64,000 bases of DNA from Opeltia flavorubescens (Eukaryota; Ascomycota; Lecanoromycetes; Teloschistales; Teloschistaceae), in contig KE546978.1 in the NCBI GenBank assembly GCA_000442125.1, forward strand, positions 1,421,702 to 1,485,701, written 5' to 3'. The position numbers and the translations under genes are program-made. This document shows, piece after piece, positions 45,763-58,871 of this stretch. Below the pieces are notes generated by a model. It ran no database searches. It saw only the letters and a list, made by a program, of their open reading frames with translations, and had not been told where the DNA came from. Positions within the stretch are counted from its first letter, which is position 1; each line of letters begins with the position of its first letter.

Positions 45763-46266
45763 TCATGAGCTTTCAACACCTCCCTCGGTAGGCAACATCT
45801 CCCCTCCCGCCAAGAACTTCTCAAACCCTCCATCATCTTTCAAACCTATCAGTCTCCACGAGCAGGCGAAATACCCCTTCGCTCTCAATTCCTCCCTGAC
45901 TTGCACCAACATAAACGCCATCATTTTCCACGTCAACGTTCCATCCAATGGATACGCATTTAGTCGAACTTTATCATCTACATCCCATATTCCACTGGGC
46001 GGGACAAGGTTTTCGAGACCGAAACCGAAGGCTTTGATAACAGTGTGGATGATGGTGACTTGAGCGCCGATTTTCTGTAGTTCTGCGGCCCATGGGGAGG
46101 GGGAGTCGATGTAGTGGAAATCGACTTGTAGGCGACTTGATGCTGGGAAGGTGGAGTTTGGGGTGATGTCTAGGATCCAGTCGTTTGGGATGTCGAGCTT
46201 TTGGATTGGATTGCAGAGGGTAAGGTGGAGGAGTGGGAGGACAGAGAAGATCAGAAGCGGGAGCAT
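45763..46266 (-). CDS. Small secreted protein
   Basis: 167 aa, single exon. The signal peptide MLPLLIFSVLPLLHLTLC is followed by a soluble region with few Cys. Its second half, LTWKMMAFMLVQVREELRAKG, resembles in pattern the segment WMTYVMMRDVFVALGEVLEKAG of the frameshifted secreted gene at 25024-25579, so the two may belong to one family (by eye only). Function unknown. Confidence 0.65.
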   Translation of the reverse strand: MLPLLIFSVLPLLHLTLCNPIQKLDIPNDWILDITPNSTFPASSRLQVDFHYIDSPSPWAAELQKIGAQVTIIHTVIKAFGFGLENLVPPSGIWDVDDKVRLNAYPLDGTLTWKMMAFMLVQVREELRAKGYFACSWRLIGLKDDGGFEKFLAGGEMLPTEGGVESS

Positions 46267-46695
46267 TGTTGATGGAGTTGGTGATGGTTTTTATTGAAGT
46301 GGGACCTGAATATCATGAGCAATTACCAGCCTGGCGAAGATCTAAGCTTTTATTGAAGGGTTACCTCTTTTGGCGACTTTGCGCTGGGCATTCTTGTCGC
46401 CTTGCGCGTAGCACGGGCTGATTCAAGATGGATTTTATGGTTGTCGCTTATGGGACGCATGGCGCGGAATTGGGGATATAAGACTAGCTTGGGATAGTAG
46501 TTTTGCTAATTAGTCCCGAACCTGGTGACTGGCATTTTTCGGATACAATACTGTAACCAACTTTTCATGAAAATGCCTGATGCATTTTTGCTGGCAGTAT
46601 ATCTACCAGTCAAGTACCCTCACTCTCACAAAACGATCGGTTGCCCTAAATCGGGCGCAACGCATGAATTTTAAAATTTCTCTGCTGGCGACAAT
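46267..46695. other. Intergenic, no gene seen
   Basis: 430 bp between the start of a secreted-protein gene and the stop of the TcA-like frame. Confidence 0.4.
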
Positions 46696-48960
46696 TTAGA
46701 CAAGATAGTACCTCAAGACGAAGATAATATTCTGTACCCCAGAGTTCAATCCAGAGGACGTTAATCCAACTGTCCATGTTGTGAATCTTTCGCTCAGTCC
46801 GGTCGCAAGTATTACCTTGAACGCTCCGATATCAGCACCGCCCTGCCAGTATACATTGGAAGTGCCAGAGAGTGTCAGATTGCTTGTCCAGCCAGGGTTC
46901 GATATAGCCGAGACCAAAGCCGTAATGGACTCGACCCTGACTGTGCGGCCTCTGGTCCAGAAAGGAAGACGATTGGCGAGACCGGATAACTCGACACTGC
47001 GGGATGTTGTCAACGTCGTCAATTGAGTGGGGAGATCACTCTTCATGTCGATAACGGCGAACATGCCCTCGCTCGACGACAATCCCGTGACTGAATTCTG
47101 GAAAGCTCGGGCGGCATCCGAAGCCGCCTTTCGCAAGGCCATATTGCCAGCACAAGCTGTGTATTTCATGTGCAGTTTGACATCGGTGATGGTGCTGTAG
47201 TCGAATGACTTGATAGCGGTAGGGAGCTCGATGCGCCACTTGCTAATACAGCCTGCGCCTTCAAAGGGAACATAACGTTGACAGTCGTTGAATTCTAGGT
47301 TGTGCTCAAAGACGCCGCTATCGTCGGTGTTCTCGCTCACGGCAATGGCGGCGATGGGTGTCTGGTTGGTGCGAAAACGATCGTCGTCCACTGATTTGAG
47401 TATGTAGTCTTGGCCGCTTGTTGCCAGAGGCTTCACTCTGTAGCGATGCTCAAGAAGTCGCAAAGTCGCGTTCATGCCCGATCCTATGTCTGTAGAAGTT
47501 GGAATTGTGATACTGATGGTCTTGATCCTGCGCATGTACTGGCCGGGAAAGTCGTAGTCAAACAAAACCTCGGGCAGGCTGAAGTCGGCGGAGCCTGTCT
47601 CACGCAGGTTAACTAATGCGAACGGCTGGATCTGGCGGAGCGATATCTCCTTCTTGATCTCGAAATCATGGCCCTTTTGATCGATAAAAGCAGCCTCCAT
47701 ACGCTTCAACGCCAGGAATAGGCCTTCACCCGATAGCATACCATCTCGACTGCTATTCCAATAGCTTTGGCCGATATACTCGGTAGAGTCACCACCACGC
47801 TCATAGCGGTACAGTTTTTGGGCCTTTTTAGCCAAGTCATTCGCCAAAAGATAGGTTTGGTAGAACAGTGTGCGTAATTGGGCGTCTAACCACGCATATA
47901 GCTGTTCGCTAGTGTACTTATTCCGGAGCCACTCGCTCAGCTCATTGGCATGGGCTATGCTTTGTTTTTGTTGTCGAATGTCTTCGTCGCAGATGGACAG
48001 TCTGGTTTTCATGGTTTCTATCTGTCTGTCAATGACCTTGATATCCCTTCCAGCCATGTTAGCTTCCAATCTGCGCTCCTGCAGCTGAGCCACCAGTTCG
48101 CCTTTTCTAGCAGCTCGAGCGCCTACATCAGCTTGGGTTTGAGCAACAGAGCGCATCACCCCAGCGGTCATAGCGATGGCGTCGGAGATATTTGCTGTGA
48201 TTCCCCCAATAGTAGTTCCCACCCCAAGAGGTTCGCAGTTGGTAGTGATTTCCGGGATAGCTTTGATGACCGATGCAACAGTGTCCAGTCCAATAGCCTT
48301 AGCGGATAAACTGGAGGCTATTGCCATCTGGTTCATCTCCAGCCGTTCATTAGAATTCATCCTCAAACCATCAGTACTAGGCTTTTCGATCGATTGAGAC
48401 AGGTCTTCCCATTCCGAAGTCTCCTCGGGGACCTCACTCTGATCTCCTGTAAGGGCTAGGAAGTATTGCAGCCGGGACACTTGTCCCTTGCGCGACTCGC
48501 GTAGTTCCGTAATGGACTTGACGATTTCTTCGCGTGCCAGCTTTTTGGTGTCCATGGTCATTACCTGCATTACATTCTCCTGTCTGGCCTGGAGGTTCGC
48601 GAGTGCCTCGACGTCTCTCGTTTCTCGCACGGCTAGGTAAGCAGCGCCCATGCTTTTGAGTTCGTTGCACATCTCGAATGCTTTCTCGAGCAGATTTGGC
48701 AGGCGGAAGTTCGGCATTGGACCAACCGTGTCATTCAACAAGACTTTTAGGCTGACGCCCTTACTGATGGCTTGGGTGATCATGCCAGGATCAAGCACAG
48801 GCTCAAACAGCGAAAGACTTCGGCTGGTACCATTGATATCTTGACAGTTACGAATCTTGAACAGACGATCGTCGATTATACTTCGCAGCTCAATCAATTT
48901 TGGATTGGTAGGTATACAGAAATACGTCGTCCTATCCTGTATACGCTCATAATTGAGGGC
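46696..48960 (-). CDS. 5'-truncated TcA-like (Tc toxin A subunit) C-terminal region
   Basis: An uninterrupted frame of about 754 codons with the order seen at the C-terminus of bacterial Tc-complex TcA subunits. It opens with YFCIPTNPKL and DDRLFKIRNCQDING, the entry to the channel region. A long helical part follows with a small, uncharged Gly/Ala/Ile tip (GVGTTIGGITANISDAIA). Then come LFYQTYLLANDLAKKAQ, ALKRMEAAFIDQ, ISLRQIQPFALVNL and FPGQYMRRIKTISITIP, the TcB-binding domain, and a natural C-terminus. Full TcA proteins are around 2,000 aa or more; the N-terminal shell and receptor-binding regions are absent. The first in-frame ATG is at 48783, inside the conserved region, so this is a fragment. 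No RIP-like stop is present. Related fungal genes are thought to come from bacteria. Confidence 0.82.
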   Translation of the reverse strand, partial: ALNYERIQDRTTYFCIPTNPKLIELRSIIDDRLFKIRNCQDINGTSRSLSLFEPVLDPGMITQAISKGVSLKVLLNDTVGPMPNFRLPNLLEKAFEMCNELKSMGAAYLAVRETRDVEALANLQARQENVMQVMTMDTKKLAREEIVKSITELRESRKGQVSRLQYFLALTGDQSEVPEETSEWEDLSQSIEKPSTDGLRMNSNERLEMNQMAIASSLSAKAIGLDTVASVIKAIPEITTNCEPLGVGTTIGGITANISDAIAMTAGVMRSVAQTQADVGARAARKGELVAQLQERRLEANMAGRDIKVIDRQIETMKTRLSICDEDIRQQKQSIAHANELSEWLRNKYTSEQLYAWLDAQLRTLFYQTYLLANDLAKKAQKLYRYERGGDSTEYIGQSYWNSSRDGMLSGEGLFLALKRMEAAFIDQKGHDFEIKKEISLRQIQPFALVNLRETGSADFSLPEVLFDYDFPGQYMRRIKTISITIPTSTDIGSGMNATLRLLEHRYRVKPLATSGQDYILKSVDDDRFRTNQTPIAAIAVSENTDDSGVFEHNLEFNDCQRYVPFEGAGCISKWRIELPTAIKSFDYSTITDVKLHMKYTACAGNMALRKAASDAARAFQNSVTGLSSSEGMFAVIDMKSDLPTQLTTLTTSRSVELSGLANRLPFWTRGRTVRVESITALVSAISNPGWTSNLTLSGTSNVYWQGGADIGAFKVILATGLSERFTTWTVGLTSSGLNSGVQNIIFVLRYYLV

Positions 48961-49060
48961 TGAATTATAAAATTTGGGTGAGCGCCCTGTAGGGCTGCCG
49001 GGCGGCCGGGGGGCTAAATTATAAAAAACTAGGGGGGCTAAATAATAAAGCTTCTATTAA
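48961..49060. other. Sharp junction to AT-rich block with short direct repeats
   Basis: Just past the TcA-like homology lies a GC-rich spur (CTGCCGGGCGGCCGGGG) flanked by three similar copies of GGGCT-A/G-AAT-T/A-ATAAA, at about 48956, 49011 and 49037. It looks like the end of an inserted element, but no complete terminal repeat was identified. Confidence 0.5.
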
Positions 49061-52000
49061 TCGGATTAAAGTTAATAATAGCTTTAATTAATAGGCTCGG
49101 CGAGTGTATTAAAACGTACGTTTTCGATTTCGCCTATTAGATCTAATTATAGTAGGTATAAGTTAGGAAAATATCGCTAATGAATATTAATAGGGGATAT
49201 TAAACCGCCCTCTCGCGCGTTAAAGTTTAGATTTAATTTATATATATAATTTTTTTAAAGTAGATAGTATTCTAATCTTTTTTTATATTTCTATATCTTT
49301 TATTTTTTAAGGTAGCCTCGCTATATATATAATTTAGGTCCTATTTCTATTTATATTTTTATTTTTTTAAAATAGACTAATTCTTTACTATATTATTTTA
49401 ATAACGAGTCGTATTTTATAAAATATATAAATATATTATTTAGTTTAATAATATAATAAAATATTTAAAAGAATATTATTATAAAATTTTTAATAAAGAA
49501 ACTCTAAGAATTAAACGCGAAATAAAAACGATATTAATTATTTAAAATTTTATAGATTTTAAAATAATTCGGAAGCTAAATAAATTTATTCCGAAACTAA
49601 AGGTATATTATAATATATAAATTTATATAACTAAATCTATTTATTATTTTATAATACTAGTAGTAGATATTTTAAAAAATTATTATATTTAAGAATATTC
49701 TAGGTTATAAATATATTCTAAATATAAAGTATAAAAGTCCTATTATAATTTTTAAATTTAGGTTAGATACTAATAGATATTTTTATTATCGCGAGGTAGT
49801 AATTATTTCCGTATTAATTTATTAGTATCGGCTATTAATAAAACCGACGAATTTATATCTATTAATGCGATAATAGCGGTTAAATAGCAGGTTTAGAATA
49901 TATAATAAATATTAAAGCGGAGAATAAAATTAAAAATTAAAAATTATTAAAAAAGTATTAAGTTTATATTATAGCTAGAAATAATAAAATAACTTAAATA
50001 TTTTTAAAGATTAGATTAGTAAAAATTAATAAATTTAATTAAGATTTTAGATATAAAAAAGGAATTATATATAAAGATTATATAGAATATTATAAATAAT
50101 ATACTTCTATATTATTAGTAAATAGTTAAAAAGTAAACCGGGTATTTTTTATATATCGAGGTTATATATAATAAAGCTAAATAAACTAAATATCGTTTTT
50201 TATAGCTATATATAAACTTTAAGGTACTAAAAAATTATACCCGGCTATAGAAGTAGATTTTTACGTTTTTTATTTATACTCGGGCTCGAGAGAATAAAAA
50301 GCCTATTTATATATTTTAAGAATAGAAAAAGACCGGGTTTAAAACTATTATTTAAAAAGTTTAGCGAATTTATAATCGATATATCTAGTATAAAAGTAAA
50401 AATCGGTTAAATAGTAGTAGTAATAGTAGTAATAACCCTGCTAGTAATACTAGTAGTAGTAATATAATATTAGATTAAACTAAATCGATTTAATTATAAA
50501 AATTATAAATTATTTATTTACGGTTTTACCTAGTATTATTAGTATAAAAATACCGAGGCTATAAGTATAAATTATTTATAATATACGCTATAGCGGTTTT
50601 AGTAATTAAGTTCGAAAAATAATATAAAATTAATTAATATCTTTTTATTATATTCTAAATTATTAAAATAACGCGGTTTATAATAATTTAAATAGTATAT
50701 TAACGTATAAATAAAAATTATAAATATACCGAAAAGAAAAAATTTAATCTATTAGGTTTAATAATTAAACTAGTAAATAAAATTATAATTTAAAGGAATT
50801 AAAAAGTAATATAATAAATCTTCGATTATTATAGTTATAATAAAAAAATTATTAGGACTAGTATTATATTTAGGAATATTAATTAGATAAAAGATTAAAT
50901 TTAAAATAAAGAATTCGAGTTTAATATAGACTAGCTATAGAGTATAATATATAGCTTAATATTTAAGATCTATCGAGTATTAAAAAAGGTTCTATATATA
51001 TTTAAAAAAGATTTCTCTAGTATTTTATAGTATTAATTATAGGATAATTTTACTCGAGAAGGTATCGGGTATAATTTCGTCTAGGATAAATAAAATCTAT
51101 AGCCGGTTAATAGCTAGATATAGCTAATTAATTATTTAATCGAGTTAAAAGTATTATAATAATATAATAATACTATTAGTTTATATAAAAGTTATAAATA
51201 GTATAAATTAGTTAATTAATATTATAGATTGCTAATAATATTAATATAATAGGTATAAAAATAAAACGTTTATAGACCCGAGTTTTTAAGTATATATAGT
51301 TAAAGTTTTAGAGAAGGCTAAAACTATAATATATTTATCGATAGAAGGTTCGGTAGTAATATTCTATAAAGTAGCTAAATAAAGTTAGTTATATACTATT
51401 ATAAAGAATATAATATTAGCGGCGATATAAAAGTAATTTATCGCTTTTTATTATATAAGGTAGGTATATTAATAGTATAAAATATATAGTTAATATAACC
51501 GGTATAGAATATTTTATAAAAGATCTATTATAAAAGATAATATTAATAGTAATAAAAGTTATAATATATTAACGCTTATAGATATAAATAGACGCCGGTA
51601 CAGATAAGTTAAAAAATAAAAAAGGCTAGTAAAAAAGCGTTAGAGAAAGATTTAATATTATAACTATAGCGAGACGTTAATATCGCTATTAGCTAAAAAT
51701 ATTTATATAAAAGTAAAGGACGAATAAAATATAATAAAAAAAATTAGAACGATAAAATCTAAAAAAATAAAATTAAAAATATATAAATAGGATATAATAT
51801 ATATATTATAGGCTTTATATATACGTATAATATCTAAAAGTAAAATAAAGTAGTAGAAAAAATACGGTAGAAATTTTGAAAAGCTAATAAAAATTAATAT
51901 TATTTACTAGGGTTTTAAATTTTAGAGGAAAATAAAAAAAAGTATAAATTAATAGGATAGGAAATAGATATTAAAAGCGGATATTATAAACGATATTAAT

Positions 52001-55000
52001 AATTATAAATTATCGATATAGATATAAAATTACGGAAAATAATATAAAATAAATAGGTAGAGTTCTAAAAGTTCTAGAAGCGTATTATAAAATCTATTCT
52101 AGCTGGTTAAGAGCGTATATTAGCTATTATACCTATTAAAAGGAGGAAAAATTTATTATTTATATTACCGGCGTTTTATAGTAAAGGAGGAGTTAATATT
52201 ATAAATTAAAATTTTATTAGATTTTAATAGGTAGATTATTAATCGATTTATTTAAATAGTAATTTTATTAATTATATTATAGTAAAATTTATATTAATAA
52301 TATTAAAAAATAGGTATTAAATATAGAAAATAAAATCGATAGAGTCTTTTAAATAATACTAGAATTGTATCAATTACGCCCGAATCCGTTTATAGCGATA
52401 ATTTTATCCGATTTATTAATTATATTTAAAAATAGGAACGACTGGATCGAATTATTATTAATAAATATTATATAGTATTAAACGATTAATTGGATTTTTA
52501 GCTTTAATTATAGAAATTAGAAAAATTTAATTAGGTTTAGGTTTTTATAATAATATTAACCGCTATATTATTTTTATTAAAAAAAGGTCGATTTATAAAA
52601 TAAATATAAATTTAATTTAATAATATTTAAATATTTTAAACTATAATTATATAAAAAAATATTTAATATTAAATATACTATATTTAAGTCTAGATATTAT
52701 AAAAATAGGAAGACGAATTATTATAGATAATTTAAGAAATTTAAAGGACGCTAATTAATAATAAAAAGCTAGTAATTTATAGCGATTCGGTAGAAGATTA
52801 CTAATTATTAGCGGAGTCTATTAATTATAAAACGTATTTCTATAATATTAATAATAAAAAAGGAAAATTTTATCGATTTTAATATAACTAGCGATTTAGT
52901 ACTATTATTATTACAAATATTTTTAAAACTAAAATCGATATTTTTTATATTCGATAGGTTATCTATATTAGTAAACTATAGACGTTATTTAATTATAGCT
53001 AGAAAAGTGGTTATATAAGTTAAAATAGATAAATAAATAAAGTAATAATAATTCGGAGCTATATAAAAGGATAAAATTAAAGGAAGTCCTTTATAAATAT
53101 AAAAAATCAGTTAATAGAACGTTATTTAGATATTTTATATAAACGGGTAGTATTAAATATATATATAGATAGTAAAAAAGATCGAAAAGGATATAAAGCG
53201 GGGGAAGAATTATACGAAAAGTATAATTTAGAGGTAGCGGCTATAAATAACGTTTCTACTAATTATTATCGATCTTTTATTCTTATAAACCCGTTTTTAA
53301 ATAGATAGCTATTACCGCGAGCTTTTTAAATTATTTTTATTATAGGCGGGAGTATAATTATAAAACGATATAAATAGAAAATTCGTAAATTATAAAAAAA
53401 AGTTTAGACGCTATAAAATTTATTAAATATACTTTAAAAATAATATATATATTATTTATTTATAAGAAAGGTAGGTAGCTAAAAGTATTATATATTTTAT
53501 TATATAATAATAGAATATTAGGCGATTAAAGCGGATTATAACTAATAAAAGAAACGGCTGTAAAAATAAAAAGAATTAGTACGGTTCAGAAATTATTATT
53601 AATATTTTTTATTATAAGTATAATATAATTAATAATAAAAGTTCGTAAAAGTAGATAAAGCGGGTATATATAAAATAATTCTAAAGGAAAAGAATTATTA
53701 ATACTAAAATATAGTAATAAAGAGTTTAAAAGTATTAATTTACTTTAAAAATAAATTTTAGAAATAAATATAAAAGCGAATACCGGTAGAAATAGTATAA
53801 AAAAATATTAGTCGATATTAAAATAAACGAATATAATAGACCGGTATAGATATATATTAAATAATAATAGAAATTTAAAAGAGTTTATAGTTAAAAGAGA
53901 ATAAATAAATAAAAAAAAATTTAAAAGTTTAATAAACCGAATAATCGATAATATAATAATTTAATTAATTTAAAATTAGATTTAATAATAAAAATAAATA
54001 AAACCGGAAGGTTAAATAATTAATTAGTTATTATTATAAAGCGAATTAGATAGAAAAAAATATAATTATAATAATTAGAAATAATATAATTAAATTTAAA
54101 GTTAGGTAGTAGTATTAAAAAACTAATTCGAATTTTTTTTTTTTATAGTTATAGGATTCTCGGCCTATTTATTAAATTTATCTAATATTAAAATAAAAAA
54201 CTTTTTAATTAAAAGAAAATATAGAGCTATTATAATTTATATATAAAATTTTTTATAATTATATCTTTATTATTTTAGATTATTAATATTAATTATTATT
54301 AGTTTTTATTTTATTTTTTTTTATTATTAATTCTTAATATTTGAAGTATTAATAATTTATATAAAATATTAATAGTCGATTAATTAATTTTAATTAGCTT
54401 TTAAAATTTAATTCGGATTTTTTATTAAATTTCTATATTTTTAAAGCTTTTTAAATTTCGGATTATTAATAAATTCCGATTTTTAAAATTAAATATAAAA
54501 TTTATTTTTTTTTTATTTTATATTTTTAATATTTTTTTTTTAAAATAGTTTTTTTATATTTTTTTCGTTTTATATATTTATATCTTTTTTCTTTTCGCTT
54601 TTTTATTTTATTTTAATCCTCCTTTTTTTTTTTTTATAAAAACGCTATAATAAATATAAAACTAAAGGATTTTTAATATTTTTTATAATTAAAGAAAATA
54701 TATAAACCGATTTTTATTAAAATAAATTAATTAAATAAAATTTTATACTTTATTAAATAAAAACGCCGATTATATATTTTAAATTTTCTATTCGATATTT
54801 ATCTAGTAGTAATTATTTTTTTTTTTATATTTAATCGATTTTTTTTTAAATAAAAATTAGATAAAAATTTATTAATCTATATTTTTTTATTCGAATATAA
54901 TAAATAGCGATTATAGCTAATAATATATTTTTTTAAAACTCGAATTAATTTATAATTAAATTCGATAACTAATTAATTTATTTATAATTTAAACTTTTCT

Positions 55001-58000
55001 CGCGATTAACCGGTATAGAATTATTATATAAAATCTACTAGCGTATTTTTTTTTTTAAAATTATTTACCCTTATAAATATATATTTAGCTAGAGTTTATT
55101 TAAATTTTTTATTAAAATATAGAATCAATTTATTATTAATTTTTCTATTTTTATTTTTACTAAAAAAAATTTAATTATAATTATTTACTATAATATTTTA
55201 TTTTAAAATCAAATATAAATTATTTCTATTATTTATTTTATCTATTATTAAAATTTATATAAAATTCTATTTAATTTTAAAAATAAATAAAACCGAATTT
55301 TAATTATTATTATATATTATTTATTCTAATATTAAATTCGTAAAAAAAATTAATATATTTTTATAATTAAATATAATTCTATTTTAATTATTTATATTTA
55401 AAATTTATTTTATTATTAAATTTTAGAAAAAATTAAATAATATTTTAAAAATAATTTTATTTAAAAATTATTAAATTTTAAACCTTTTTATTAATTTAAT
55501 AAGCTTTCGAAAATTTTTTATAAATTTTTTTTTTTAATTTTTATTTATAACTATCAATTTCTTTTAATATTAGATATATAGAAAATTCTAGTATTTATTA
55601 TATACTAATATATTAAAAATAAATATATAAATTATATTTTTTATTTAATTTTTTTATTTATTAACCGCTTTTTAAAAATATATTTTTCTAGTTAATTATT
55701 TAGTTTTTATTAAAAATAATAATTTTATTATATTTATTACAGACGGCTCGAATTATAAATCGATAATTAAATAAATTTCGCGTTTTTTAAAATAAATTCT
55801 ATTTATAAATTTATTATCTTTAAATTTTTATTATAAAATTATTTTATATTTATTTTTTTATTATTTTAATAGATAGCGATTAAAATTCTAATAATAATTT
55901 ATTAAAAATTTTATTATATTTTATAAAAAGAATTTAAATTATTAATTAAAGAATAAATAAATTTTATTTTTTTTTTAATAAATACTATTAATAAATTAAC
56001 CGCTTTTATAATTAATATTATTAGTATAAATTATTTAAAATTTATTTTTATTTTTTTTATAAAAGGTAGTAATTATAATTTTAACGCTTATTTTAATAAT
56101 ATAGAAAATATTTATCCCGAGTTTTTTTCTATTATTAATTAATATAATATAAATTCCGAATTTTTAATTCTATTTTTAATTTTTTTTTCGTTATATTATA
56201 TTTTTTAATATTTCTAGCGCTAAATTAGTAAAAAATTTAAATATCGCGCTTTAATATATAAATTTATATTATATAAAAAATTTTATTTAAAAAATTAATA
56301 ATAGTTTTTAATAATTAAAATCTTTTTATTAAATCGTTTATAATAATATAATATATTTATTAATTATTATTTATAGCGCTTTTATTTCCTTTTATATAAG
56401 TTTAAATTTAAATTTAATTATATTATAATTTTTATTTTTTATAGAAAATCCGGAAGTAGATATTTTTAATATATTAATATTATTTTAAAAAGTAAATAAT
56501 AATAATTCGACGTATCTAGAGAAATGGAATTATATTTCTAAATATAATAATATATTTTTTATTTACGGAAACTTTAGTTTTAAAGGCGAATATAATTTAA
56601 ATATTTAGCGTAAAATTAAAAAGGAAAAAAAGAGTAAATTTATAAAATCTCGAGGTCGTTTAAAGTAGATTAAAAAATTAAATATAAAATAAATAATAAA
56701 TATAATTAACAATATAATTAAATCGATAATTAAATTTTAAAAAGCTATCCGACTTTTATAACTTTTATATACTATTTAAAGGTTATAGTTAAAATTAAAA
56801 TATAATAGAATTAAATAGATTTAAATCTCTATATTTTTTTCTAATATATAATACTTTAACCGCCGATTTAATAAATTATATAAGGAAATTACTAACGAAA
56901 AATAAATATTTATAATAAAAGTTAAAAGATAATATAAAAGTATATATAGGATTATATATAATTTTTAGAATTTAGAGTAAAAAATATCGATATTTTAATT
57001 AAAAAAAAGATTAAAAAAATTTTAAAAGTTATATAATAGCTAAATTAAAAAAATAAATAGTAATTAAACTTTTTAAAAGGATTTAAATAGAGATATAAAT
57101 ATAAATATAGTTAAAACCTTATTAGGCGAAGATTTTAATAGTTTTATTGTCGATAATAAAAAATTAATAACTACTAGTAAGGATATTATTATAATAAATA
57201 GAGCCGACGATAATATAATTAAAATTGATAAAGATTTAAAGATTAGCGATAATTTTTATTTAATAGATAAAAATTTAGATAATAAATCTATATATATATT
57301 ATAATATACCCGGGAATAAAAAAATAATAAAAAAGAAAATATAAAAAAAAAAAAAAAAAAAAGAAAAAAAAGGAAAATAAAAAATAATTTTTTTATTTTT
57401 TATAATAAATAAATTAATTAAATTAATAAATTTATTATACCGAATTTAAAAGTTATTAATAGTATTAAAAATTCTAATTAATATTCCGTATTATAATATA
57501 ATCTATTTATTAAAATATATATTTATAATAAATATCGATAAAAAAAAAAATAATTTATTAATCTAGCTTATTTTATTTTAATTTTTTATCTCGAGTTATT
57601 TTAAAGCGGGTTAGATATATTAATTAATCGGCGGTCGCTATATTAATAATCCTATTATAATTATTTATATTTATAGATTTAAATAATCTATTAATATCGA
57701 TTTAAAAAATTTAAATTAAAAATAAATAAATAAATTATAATTTTTATATTAATATTTTTTTTAAAATTCTATTTTTTAAATAAACCGATTTTAATTTTAA
57801 TTTTAAATATTTTATAATTTATAGTAAAATTATAAATTTATTTTATAAATTTTATTTAATAAATAAACGTTAAATTTTTAATAATTTTTATTTTAAAATA
57901 CAGCGCTATAAAATTTATTTTTATTTATAATTATTTATTTGTAATATAATTTCGATATTAATAAAACTAGCTAAAAATAATAAATTCCGTCGTTTATAAA

Positions 58001-58806
58001 AAATCGTGTATTTTAATAGTTTTTAACCTTTTAACGGCCCTTTAATAGCTAGCTAGCTATTTAATTAAAATTATAAATAAAAGCTTTTATCGAATAATTA
58101 TAAATTTTTTTTACTATTTAGCCGCTTTATATTATAATAGCGGTATTATATTTAATTTCTATCGGTTAGAATATCTATAAATACTTTTATTAATATTATT
58201 ATACGGTTATTAAACGGGACCGGCGGTTATTATTTAAAAATAAATTAGAAGTAAAATCGAATTTTTATTAATATTATAATATTAATAATTTTATAAAATT
58301 TAACTTTATATATTTATAAATAAAGGTTATTTTTTTATTATTTAACCGAGCTATAGGCGTATATTATACTAAAATATATCGATTTAGTAATACTAGCTTA
58401 ATTAAATAATTAGCTCTACTATATTAAATATTAAACGATTCGATTTTTTTTTATAAATTTTTTCTAATAATTAATTTATTTTATATTATACGTATTAATA
58501 TAATATATAAATTATATATATATATATATTAGAAAACGTCTTTTATTAGCTTTTTAACCCGAAATAAATATAAATTTTATCGGTTGGTATCGAATAATTG
58601 TAGTTATAAATTCGATTAGTACCTTTAACTACTAAAATAACTGTTTTTTTTATAGTTAAATAACTTTATTAATTTTATATATAGTAGTATTTATAATAGT
58701 TTAATTTAAAGCATTTTATAAGCGTATTCTAATATTATAAAAATATTAAAAATCGGATTGAAATTAGTAGCGCTATAGCGCGTAAAAGTTTTAGCTGTAC
58801 TATACT

Positions 58807-58871
58807 AACTGGTAGTTCTACCAGTTGCCAGTCCTATTAATTGTTAGTTTTACCGGCTGCCAGCTCTACTA
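58807..58871. repeat. 32 bp direct duplication with a 9 bp inverted repeat
   Basis: Copies at 58808-58839 and 58840-58871 match at 24 of 32 positions; seven of the eight differences are transitions. The first copy includes AACTGGTAG-TT-CTACCAGTT, a perfect 9 bp hairpin. It is a GC-richer island in the AT block. Confidence 0.75.
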
